A stretch of 64,000 bases of DNA from Burhinus oedicnemus. Taxonomy: Eukaryota; Chordata; Aves; Charadriiformes; Burhinidae. Position numbers and translations under genes: made by a program. The DNA is taken from contig VFFE01007668.1 of NCBI GenBank assembly GCA_008921705.1, positions 418,218 through 482,217 on the forward strand, in the 5' to 3' direction. Below, piece after piece: positions 51,084-61,404 of this stretch. Positions within the stretch are counted from its first letter, which is position 1. Each line of letters begins with the position of its first letter. Below the pieces are notes generated by a model. That model was not told the DNA's origin. It made no database searches and saw nothing but the letters and a program-made list of their open reading frames with translations.

Positions 51084-51140
51084 GTTGGTTTTGGGGGTTT
51101 TGTTGTTTGGTTTTGTTTTTGTTTTTGTTTTTTTTTTTAA
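51084..51140. repeat. T/G-rich low-complexity tract
   Basis: TTTTGGGGG, TTGTTTGG and TTTTTG units run into poly(T). It is simple sequence. A similar tract (GAGTTTTTTTTGGGGGGGAG) lies near 52026-52060. Confidence 0.8.
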
Positions 51141-53869
51141 TTTTGTGTCAATAGCATATCCTTATTGGGTTTGTTAGCTTCAAAAGGTGACATTGTATTT
51201 ACATCTTACTGATTCTCTTACTGCCAAAGAATTTTAAATACTGGCATTGTATACTTTGTCTTTCCTCAGTCTTATAATAGTCAACTCTCTTTTTATGATG
51301 TGAAAACAGTAAATACCAAACATAAAGACTTTGTTGCTACATGACAGCAAAAGATAGTCTTCAGTCTCAGTGCTTGATTTATTTTGCAATCAAGTAACGA
51401 TGGTGGAAGCCAGCACTCAACAGCTGTAGAACTGGCAACAAATCTAATGTAAAGCACGAATGTGCTTTCAATTTATCTTCTTTCTGATCTGTAACTTTCA
51501 AAATGATTCTGTATTATGACTCCTTCATGCTCTCCTGTGAAATTAGGAAGTTTTGTCAAGAATTTGTTGACATTAAAAGTTCAAGAAGACAGCCATTTTT
51601 CTATCTGTTGTGGTAACATAACCCTGTCATGCATAGATTTTACATGAGTGAATACAAATTCTTCTACAGAAAAAGTGTTCATTTATAATGATTTCTCTCC
51701 TACTGCACTTTTCTTCCTTGAGTAAGATTCATAAATGAACTTATATTGAGTTAAACACCAACATCTTCCTTACAACATGGTTTCAAGTCATTCACTGTTG
51801 ACTAATGTCACTGATAATTTGACATCTGTAGCACAATAATGCTTCAGGCAATATGCTAATGTCCATTTATTCAACATTGAACCTGTCTTTTTCAGATGTT
51901 ATCTGAGAATTAAAGTATATATTATAAAACAGCTGAATCATGTTAATTCTCTGATTTTTTTTTTAATTTTTGAAAAGTGCATACTCATATTTTCCTTCTA
52001 GATTTTGGGGTTTTGTCTGTTTTTTGAGTTTTTTTTGGGGGGGAGGTGGTGTTGGTTTTTTAATGTGGCAAATATAATTATACAGTTTTTATTTTCAATA
52101 GATTAAAATAAAAAAAATCTTAGTGGATGCCAGAAAAGACAGAGAAATCTCATATGCATCTCAAATATGTTAGTATAAACTTCATACGAGATTACACAAA
52201 GTATCAGAGGTACTCCAACATAAAAACTAATAGTATTCTATGTAATTTGGAAAAGTTTCCAGCAGCTTTTTGTCTCCATACCTCTATTACTGAACTTTAT
52301 CTAAATAAGATGGGCAACAAAACATCAGACAGACTAGGAGTCAGATTTAAATTTGCCGAAAACTATGAACAGGATACAAACTGATAGTAAATTATATCTG
52401 TAGTTTTTAATATCATGGCTGCTGCTTCCTAAAGAACATTTGAGAACTACAGTGGAAGAAAGGAAATAGAGGGTATTAAAGAAATGTGGTTTATTCAGGT
52501 TTCTAAATGTCATTACCCAAGAGACCCTATTTTCTCCCGACAAGGGAAAAACTAGGGTCTGGGAGTCAGTTTTGTTTTGCTTGACTACTGAAGTATGACT
52601 AGTAGAATAACTTTTTATTATTCATGATGTGTGAAACTTATCTTAGGTTCTGAAAATGTTTGAGTAAAGTGTATTCTGTTTGCCTGATCGTTAGAAATGT
52701 CAGATGTGAGGACCTGAGCTGAAAGGAAGGAAAGAAAGAAGTGGGATAATCATTCTATATAATTAAGATTTACCATATGAAAGATGGAACAGGTTAGGAC
52801 CAAGAACCACAACAAATTGACTATTTATTTTAATTCACCTTAATTTATATATTTGAAATATTGTCTTTATAAAATAGGGAAAAGGAAATTAAATATGTTC
52901 CAAAACTGTTCTTTAAAATGTAGAAACACTCAGGTGAGTACTTAATCTACAAAGTCTTCAAAATTCAATATTTTGCATATGTTGAGAATTCTTTGAGAAA
53001 GCCAAATTTCCTTAACAAACTTGAGAAGAGAAAGGTGGTCAATCTGGCTGAACTCCATGTGAAGTGTTGAAGTTGTTCATCTATAGTCCTTCCTACAATA
53101 GTATGTTGTTGACATTAATCTTAAATAATATGAATAAGAACCTATTTGAAAAATAAATGTAATGCACTAATCAAGCTTACATTTCTGCCTTCAGTGTGAA
53201 GCTTCAAACATATGAATCTGCTCTCTAGCGTTTGTATGTATTGAAGTTCTTCAGTGTTGTATTTTTATATGTCTATTCTATACCTAATGGATGCAAAAGA
53301 AATCTTGCCCTTTTGAATGTTTTATTTTTTTCTTAAGGAAAAAAAAACTCCAACAGAAAAAACATGTTGATTGGCTTTGTTCTTTGCCACTTCTGCTTGA
53401 TAATTATTGTTAGCCCACTAAAATTTAGTCAGAGACCCACAGCTGTAATAAAGCTGTAAAGTTTTTGACTTATATGTGCAACAAAACTGATCACATGCTG
53501 CATGTGAAAGCATTGACACTGATTTTCTGGTATAGTCATAAGTTTCAATTTTATTCTCTTGCTCAGATTTTATACATTGAAAATATGTTTGCTTGTTTGA
53601 CTACATAGCAGATGCTTTCAGTCAGCATAATGCTGATAATGATAACCCATCATTTCTGCAAGATATAGAAGCAAATTTAGAAGCTAACAATGTATCTGAA
53701 TATGGTTACTCAGAAAAAAAAGAAAAAAGAATTATCTTCTGAGGATGAAAAATGAAGTTGATATTTCATTCTGCAGAGGACAAAACAATGAAGACTTAAA
53801 AAATCACAGAAGCGATGTTTTAGCACCTAAGGATGCATCAGATTTAAAGACTCATTTTGTCTTATGCTA

Positions 53870-54047
53870 GCGTGGAACTGGCAGTGAAGTCCTCATTTTG
53901 CTTGTTTGTGCACACAGCTTTTGCTTTGCCTGTTAAACTGTCTTTGTCTCAACCCACGAGTTTTCTCACTTTTACTCTTTCCCCATCCCAGAGTGGAGGA
54001 GTGAGCGAGCAGCTGTGTGGGCTGCCTACCAGGGCTACACCATGACA
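53870..54047 (+). mobile_element. Truncated LTR, R/U5 end (avian ERVL-like)
   Basis: The 3' part of an LTR is recognisable by TTAAACTGTCTTTGTCTCAA (about 53934-53953), then CCCACGAGTTTTCTCAC, GAGTGAGCGAGCAGCTGTG and the end CTACACCATGACA at 54047. It is from the same or a closely related family as the LTR at 3464-4536, but in the opposite orientation and a different part of the element. The U3 is missing: similarity fades upstream of about 53870, so this is a truncated copy and no target-site duplication can be tested. The antisense frame at 53893-54327 that crosses it is not a gene. Confidence 0.8.
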
Positions 54048-57000
54048 ACACGTTAAATACTGTTCTTCTGACACTTCTTAACTTTCTGCTCCAGTTGTAA
54101 CAGTTGTAAGACCTTTTTTTTTTTTTTCTGGTAACAATAAAGTACACCGAGATCATATGCTTTGTCCACAGCTGTAACCAGAAAGTTAAAAAGCATTCTG
54201 GAAACTTTAACTCTGAGAATTCCAGGAATGTTCTGAACATCTGAAGCCTGGAATTACATGAACACATAAGTTTCAGGAGATTGGAAGAGAGGGCTTGTCC
54301 TTGCTTGCTTATCATTACATGCTGCATATATTTGTATGGTTATAAAGACAACATAAATATCCCCATTTAAATATAACAGGATATAAAGATAGAAATAATT
54401 TCCTTTAGGGAACGTTGTCTTCCATTGCTAGATACAGTTATAGCTTTAGTAATTACAAGGTCAATTAAAAGTCAACATGAAACAAGAGCAATATGCATGA
54501 GCAGCTAATATTGACTAAACTACTTAAAACACATTGTTGAAAAGTTTTCAGACCTACTAAAAGGCCTGTTTCAACTACATAAATAAAAGAAGAATGATGG
54601 ATGTGTGGTATTTGCATATATTGGATAAAATATCTGTAGAAACAGATATTATTTTAACAAAGTGATGACACAGAATGAACCAGATATAGTTCTGGCTTCT
54701 TAGAGGTGAGCATATGTTACTTTGAAAATATCTTCAAAAATCTAATAAAGCACTAAAGCACCTAACAAAGATCCTTGAAGCTATGGATGTAAACAGAAGT
54801 CCAGATGACTTCAGAGGAACCTTTTTCCTCAATTTTACAAAGCTATATAATCCTATTCTTGCAGTATAATTTGTCTCCAGCCCACACTAGCTATTTCTGC
54901 TCTCCCAAACCCTCTCCATAGTTTTGCTATGCCTTACCTGAGTACTTTACAGCTATATTTATATAAAGAACTATATTTGGTGAGCTTGGGTTTACTGAGC
55001 CAACGACAGCTTCACAGTCAGTTTTTGCTTGTGGCTCGCGCTAGTTGCATTTGTGATGCTGTTTGACAAAACAAAACTCAGAACTGCTAGACACCCTGAA
55101 TCCCTTTGGGCCCATCACAGATAGATTTTTTAGCCAATAGTTCCTGGTTTTAGGGTTCTAGAACAGGACACAGGAGTGTGAGGTATGAGCCCTGAAGAGT
55201 TCAACACCTGTTTTGGAGGCCTTAAAGAAAACCAGGTTAGTTACCAGCTGGTATGTTTCTAATCCCTGTTCAGAAGGGTTTCGGACTGATGGAGTCTCTA
55301 CTCAGGCACATTTGCCTTTTTTAAACTTCAGTCCTAGTGGCTGTGTTTAATTGCAGCATTGTACACCTACATGATATCCAGTCTACATTTTGCTGCACGT
55401 CAGCTCATGTCAAAAAAAGACCACAGTGTGCACCTGGTTTCCACCAGCAGTAGGCTGCCTGGTATGTGGGCTGTAAAGCACTGCTGAATGCCTTTACCTG
55501 AAAAAAAAAACCAGTTAGAGTGACTAGAGGCAATGTATCCTAGCAGAGTTTTACAGTCCTAGACAGATTCTGCTTTCAGTTTTCTGGGAACTTTTATAAC
55601 TCTTCAAAACTATTTCCAAAATAATGAATTTTGGGGTAAAGGAGAGCTCGGCCGAAGTTAAAGTTACACTGGAGACCATACCTTGCATCAGTAATAACGC
55701 TAGCTTACTGTTCACTTCTTTCCACATTATTGTCATCATTGTCCCACACTTGCAGTAGTTTCAAGATGTGTGTACAACATTACTGTACATACATGCAATT
55801 ACTGCCAATATTTAAGAAAATACAGCTGTTTCGTTTATGAATAAGATAAAATAACAAAAAGGAGAATAGTTGTTATTACTTAATACAAGAACTAAACATT
55901 GTAATTGACCTGAATCAGTGGCAGTCTGGATAGCTATTCTGTTTTGGCTAAATTATTATACCCCATCAATTACTACAGTATCTGTATGCCATTCAGAACT
56001 TACCTGAGAAAATAAGAAATACTTGTCACATTCACTTCTATTCTTTTCTATCTAGAAGACTAAACAAAGATTATTTTAATAATAATTTTAATAAATTTAC
56101 AGCTAGCTTTGTGCTAGGACATAGAAAATCTAAGGAAAATAGATTTGGGAAGCTATGAACAGTAAAAGGAAAATCAAAGAAACTAAAATACATGAAAATA
56201 TCACTGTACATATTTTTCCTCTGAAACTACAGGGAATTAATACACTATGAGTTGAAAGATCAACATTCTAAAATTTGTATTATGGAAACCCCAGGTTATG
56301 TAAAGTTATTTGTGTTGTAATTATTAAATTTAAATTTTTAAATTTTTGACCGTTCTGAAAGATGGCCATCTTGACATGAAGTCAATTTGTTAGCGCAGAA
56401 TGTCAGAAATACATTGCTAAATTGGAGGGGTTATATGGTATATTTGACTTTTGTACCATGAGAAAGGGAAATTGTCCTAAGATTTTCTTCAATAACAGGA
56501 TTAGCTATCAACTCTGTCAGTAACCTATTTCTTTTAGTCACTTCATAAAGTTTTTTACACCACTATTAATCAGCTAATATTCTGGCAATATATCCACTTG
56601 ATACATTCTGATTCAGCCTTGTCAGTGGACATGTCATCTTTTGATATTTGTCCCTCTTCTACAGTGTTTTTCTTGTATTTGGCTTGTCTTCCACAGATCA
56701 ATTATTTTTTAAATTTTTTGCATTTTCTACAGTCTCCTTTTTGACTTCCAGACATATAAAGAAGAATTTGGGCTGAAGGCTTTAAGGTCTCCAAGAGTTT
56801 TAACTCTACTATTTGTGCAGTTTCTGTCTTGTTGGTATGGCTTCATATTGAGATTACTTATTTAATAATTGAATAGGTACCTATTATAATTGAAATAATC
56901 AAGTATGCAGACAGGAGATTAGTCTAAGCGGTACAATTATGTTCCAGTCATTCACATTTTAAAGTTGGATTTCTGAGGCAGGTGAGTTTGCTAGCTTTAT

Positions 57001-59224
57001 TATAAGTTTCTGCTTTCATATTTCTGTAAACTTCAGCTGCTTTGGCCTCAAGGAAGTCCTTGACCTAATATTAGAATCCATAGGTTTGCCAGCCCAATAA
57101 CACCAGCTGTTTGTAAATGGCTGCACTGACTAATGTGACTTGTGGATATTACAGATGATCTGTTAAAAAATGAGCAGAAAATAAGATACAATATATAATA
57201 AATTGATTAGTCTGAAATCAAGACTCCAGGAATTTTAGGAAATGTTATTTATATTCATAGGGATATGTTCATATTTTCTGCTATAGGAGTGGATTTATCT
57301 TGCTTTATTAGCTATTAATTTAAAATTAGATACCTTTTTTAAGGGAAGGCAGGTGTCCGTGGCTGTCAGTGAAGAGAGAAAGGCACTCCAACTGACAATT
57401 CATCCTTGCTACCTTGGACATGTATTGTTGGATAGGGTGAATCACCTTCTTTAAGTGCCTAGAGGGATACTAGATGATGATATGGATTAGTCATCTGATT
57501 TTAGACAGTTAAAGTTAGATAAAGTGAAGTCTCATGCATGATGTCTAATGTAGTTACTGCAGCACTCTTCTCTATATGCATGAAGGGTGAAAGATTTTGT
57601 CAGCTGAAGATAATGTATGGTCTGAACTGTTTATCAGTTCCTTGACCTGGGATGCAATACCCAGCATGATTCCTGCATTAAGCAGGTGCATGGCATAGCT
57701 TCCATAGTGACTGGAGTCTGGCAGCTCACTGTGATAAAAGCAAGAGAAAAGCTGTTTTCTGGGGCTTGTCTTCTAAGTGGAGGCAAGCAGAGCGTACAAC
57801 TTCTGTCCTCCAGTGCAGGCAAAGAGGAATTCCAGTCCTTAGAGCCTAAGAGGTACTGACATTCACATGCCTCTCTGTAGGTGTCAATGATATGCACTCA
57901 GGGAATTACCATCTGTTAAAAGGTTCCTTCTTGCATAGGTACATTTTCAACACATTCCAATATTGGAATTTATTTGCAGTTTTATATTCTGAACACAGTG
58001 CAAAGCCCTAGTATATTAGATTGAAGGGTAAACAGTTTTCCTTTTGGAACAAGGATGAACTCAAAAGAAAGTTCATTTCTGAAAATTTAAGCCTGGGAAT
58101 ATGTATTTTTTGTCCCTCTCTAGACTGCAGTGAATGATTTCCTAAGTATAGAATTCATGCTAATCTTAAAACATTTGGGAAGAAAAACCAAAATATTTCA
58201 TTAACAATTATTCTGGGTTTATTTATTTATTAAGATACTAGGAAGAGGACAGTTTTCTAAGGCTAAAGAGCTTGAAAAGGTTTTCCCAGAAACAGTTCAA
58301 ACATTGAATATCCTTTTCTTTATTTTTTTATTTTATTACATTCCCTTCTAATTTACTGGTTGCCCTATTAGGGACATACTGGAACAAACCTGGATTTTTA
58401 TTACAAACTACCTTTTCATTCTTTCACAGTAGGTTGCAACATAACTTCATAAAGCCATGAGAGACACTGTGTACAGGTACTGTTTCCAGCACTGGATTTT
58501 TGGTGTCTAGAAAATGTGCTTTTGAGAGTTATTGCATTACATTGACAAATACATGAACTAAGAGTGAATTTAGAAGATTTTGATCAGCGTGTGTTTATTA
58601 CAAGTTTATGAAATCTCTTCTTTTCCCTTCCCCTCCCTTTCGTTAATTCCATGCTGTATGATTCAAACAGATTTAATACATAGGTTAGATCATGGAATAG
58701 GCATAGGAACATGTTTTCTGGAGTCGTTACACACAACTTCCATTAATTCTTTATTTCAGTGTTTGCAGTATGCTTATATTCCCATTACAGATAGATGGGA
58801 AAGCCATTCAAGTAGGTAAATACCTCTTTACTTTCTATAAATGTTATTGCTGGCTTGTTGGTGATATAGAGAAAATGGAATAAGTTTAGAATTTGTTGTT
58901 ATTTTGTTAAAAAAATCAATTTATTTCTATTAAAAATGATAGCATGATAAATTCTTACTTTCTTTAAGAAGAATAAATAAAAGAATCCATGCTCCTAGAA
59001 ATGAGAAATTAAGGGGAAAAAAACCACTATAGAAAAGAATAAATCAGAAAAAGAGAACAATGTAAGGAATAAATAATTATTAAATATAAAAACAATAAAC
59101 AGTGTGGGGGGGAAGGTGAAAAAATTAGGGAAGAAACAAAAAATGTAATGTCTTCATGCTAACATTGCATAGTGCAACAAAGTAAAAGTAAAACATTTAA
59201 TGGGACAAAAAGGATATTTCGTAA

Positions 59225-59264
59225 AAAAAAACCAAAACAAAACAAAACCAAACCAAACCCACAA
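59225..59264. repeat. A/C-rich low-complexity tract
   Basis: AAAACAAAAC and AACCAAACC units form simple sequence. Confidence 0.8.
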
Positions 59265-59641
59265 AATAGTTTAGTAGTCTTCAGTATGCTTTATTGCTAC
59301 CTTGTGAAGGTATTCTGTATTATAATTAACTATGTTTATCTGATTGAACTAAATCTAGTTACAAAACCAAATTTTCTCCAAGGAAGGACTTCATATAGTC
59401 TTGTGGCTGTTTTAATTTAGACAGAGCTGAAGTAGTGTTGTGCCTGTGGAAAAAAATTCAGTTCCTTTTACCTATGGCTTTCCACTGGCTCCTTGCTAGA
59501 AGTTTTAAGAGGATGTCTCTTGTCAGTAGCAGCTTCTAGAATTATCTTCACAAGTTCTTTAAATATTGCTTAGGTTTTGAAGGCTTTAAACCTAGGAATC
59601 TGTCCTACAAGTGTGATGGAAGAATGAGTAGAATTGAGGCT

Positions 59642-59689
59642 TACACACACACGCGCACACACACGCACACGCACACCCCACCCCCCCAG
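59642..59689. repeat. (AC)n microsatellite with CG steps and a C run
   Basis: ACACACACACGCGCACACAC continues through further AC units to CCCCACCCCCCC. The alternating purine-pyrimidine sequence with CG steps is compatible with Z-DNA. It is likely length-variable. Confidence 0.88.
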
Positions 59690-60759
59690 TTCTGTGAACT
59701 AAGTGAGTTCAGGGTAGTAACTAACCACTGAGGTCAAAAGAGCAAGGCTATTTCTTCCCTTTTTTTAGCATAAGTTGCTCCAGGCATCTGCACTTTCATT
59801 ACAGTGGATCAACTGATCAAGCTTGGGCTTACCTTTTAAATTAGTAAAATTACTTGTAATGAATCTCACACCTCGGAAAGGACCATTGGACCATTACAGA
59901 AGGCCTTTTCTGTTCCAAGAGGTAAGGTATATGCTTGGAAGTGGAAGCTGTTGTTGCTGTGCTTTGTAGACAAATGACTTACTCTTATCATACTCATATA
60001 TTAAAAAGACAGCAACATGAGAAACTGCTGGATGTGCCTTAAATCAAGGAGAAAGTAAAGTCTACACAGCTGGTTAACCCTGATTTATGGCTACACTAAC
60101 AAGACAATGGTGTGAAAAATACCTTGTAGATTACAAAAATAGAATAGTGACTTTGTGGATCACTGACTGAAGAGGGATTACCATGGTAATCCTATAATAA
60201 ATACCAAAAGAAGGGTATCATGGCAGCAGACTGGGGCCAATTTGTTAAGAACAACCCGGAACTGGTTCTTTATTTGGGAGGGGCAAAGAATCGTAACTGG
60301 AGAAGAACCTGGGTGGGGAAAGCAAGAGAAAAGCAGGCATAGAGTGAAGCAAATGATGCAACCAGTGTGGTTCAGGGGTACTTGTAAAGTAGTTCTGTGC
60401 TTGACCACCATAATTTGGACATTTTTCTGCTTTTGTCTGACTTGTTCCTGTCATCAGGAAGGACCTGGCGTGACCTCCCTGGCACTGGTGAGGGAATATT
60501 TACAGCTTGCTTTCTAGCATGGACAGGGGAACCTGGAGAGCACAACCTAACATCCTTTCCTAACCTCCTTAACAGTCCACATATTCAGGACTGTGTTAAT
60601 TATTGATTTGTTTGGTAACTAGAAGAGCCAAATTTAGAAAGAAATACTGGTTGGGTTTTATTTGTTGCTTTGTTTACTTTTTTTTTTGTGTGTGTTTGCT
60701 TGTCCCCAAATTTATATTTTTTAGTACAAAGATTGATTGAAAGTCCAGTCAGTCACTTG

Positions 60760-60764
60760 AGGTT
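60760..60764. repeat. Target-site duplication AGGTT, left copy
   Basis: AGGTT directly precedes the TG of the LTR at 60765 and is identical to 61400-61404. Confidence 0.85.
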
Positions 60765-60861
60765 TGTTGCGAACAGGTCAAGGACATTAATTTAAAGTTT
60801 CAATCGCCTACTTGGAATTAAGGCACAAATGAGGCCAAGTGTTGAAAACTCACTGAAACTA

Positions 60862-60867
60862 TTTATT
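60862..60867 (-). promoter_or_regulatory. LTR polyadenylation signal AATAAA
   Basis: AATAAA on the minus strand (TTTATT on the + strand) lies about 100 bases before the LTR 3' end, as expected for the end of R. Confidence 0.6.
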
Positions 60868-61035
60868 TAACAACAACTTGAGTGCTCGAGATAGAGGGAA
60901 AAAAAGAAGAAAGAAAAGGGAGAGAAAGAGTGCAAGCAGGTAGTCACCACTGGTGAATCCAGTGATGTCTCCTTGGTCCTCTTTACCCAGGGTATGGTTG
61001 GTGGCAAGAGCTCTGCCCTTAGTCTGCTTGGCCGC

Positions 61036-61043
61036 CTTTTATA
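61036..61043 (-). promoter_or_regulatory. LTR TATA box
   Basis: TATAAAAG on the minus strand sits in a GC-richer setting (GTATAAAAGGCGGCC) at the expected U3/R boundary. Whether this promoter is still used is unknown. Confidence 0.7.
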
Positions 61044-61130
61044 CTTTTGGCCCTCTGGGCAGTAACCGTCATTTGCCTTTGAAGCATGGTGGGGCGGTTC
61101 CGATGGTGTAGTTAAGTTGGCACATGCATG

Positions 61131-61176
61131 GTAAGTGCTAGGGGGTCACACAGGGGTCTTTTGCCCCCTAGCTTAC
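61131..61176. repeat. Inverted repeat (13-bp stem, 2-nt bulge) in the LTR U3
   Basis: GTAAGTGCTAGGGGG at 61131-61145 pairs with CCCCCTAGCTTAC at 61164-61176. All 13 positions match once the TG is looped out, and the loop is 18 bases. It lies upstream of the LTR TATA box in the minus orientation. Confidence 0.7.
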
Positions 61177-61399
61177 TGTGTTTGCTACTTGACCCTTCAG
61201 CCTGCGCAGGCACACTCCATAGTCACCACATAAAAATTCCCCAGCAACAGAGACGAGGAGGTCGGCATAATCCGGCCTATGTGGCACCAAAAACCAACCC
61301 CACCATTCTGCACACCTTCAACCAACAGTTCCCTGTGGTCTCCTGCGCAGGTGGTGCACAAGCAGGGTTTGAGGCAAAGTCTCAGATCAGAGTCCCACA

Positions 61400-61404
61400 A
61401 GGTT
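61400..61404. repeat. Target-site duplication AGGTT, right copy
   Basis: AGGTT directly follows the terminal CA of the LTR and pairs with 60760-60764. Confidence 0.85.

Larger units (their letters stand above)
43785..53869. other. Ten-kb AT-rich non-coding stretch, no gene seen
   Basis: No exon or transposon was recognised; frames stay at about 85 codons or fewer. Landmarks are a G-rich tract at 44086-44122, a TA/CA microsatellite region at 46035-46115, a palindrome at 47907-47925, two abutting palindromes at 49557-49588 and a T/G-rich tract at 51084-51140. Confidence 0.65.
54048..60759. other. AT-rich non-coding stretch, no gene seen
   Basis: No exon or transposon was recognised; frames stay near 90 codons or fewer apart from the antisense frame running out of the truncated LTR. 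It contains a poly(T) run at 54113-54128, a GC-richer patch at about 55000-55480, an A/C tract at 59225-59264 and an (AC)n microsatellite at 59642-59689. Confidence 0.65.
60765..61399 (-). mobile_element. Complete solo LTR of an endogenous retrovirus, 635 bp
   Basis: The element begins TGTTGCGAACAGG and ends GAGTCCCACA, with AGGTT on both sides as a perfect 5-bp target-site duplication. Read on the minus strand it has TATAAAAG at 61043-61036 and AATAAA at 60867-60862, about 170 bases later, so U3, R and U5 lie in the expected order. A purine-rich stretch lies at about 60890-60932. The U3 carries a long imperfect inverted repeat at 61131-61176. No gag, pol or env remnant adjoins it. Its ends differ from the TGTC(C/A)TGGTTT type, so it is from a different family. 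I recognise the type from bird genomes but cannot name it. Frames of 67 and 93 codons inside it are not genes. Confidence 0.92.

Noticed and set aside
53893..54327. 144-codon minus-strand frame
   Set aside because: More than a third of it is the antisense of an LTR end and the rest crosses a poly(T) run, so it is not a gene.
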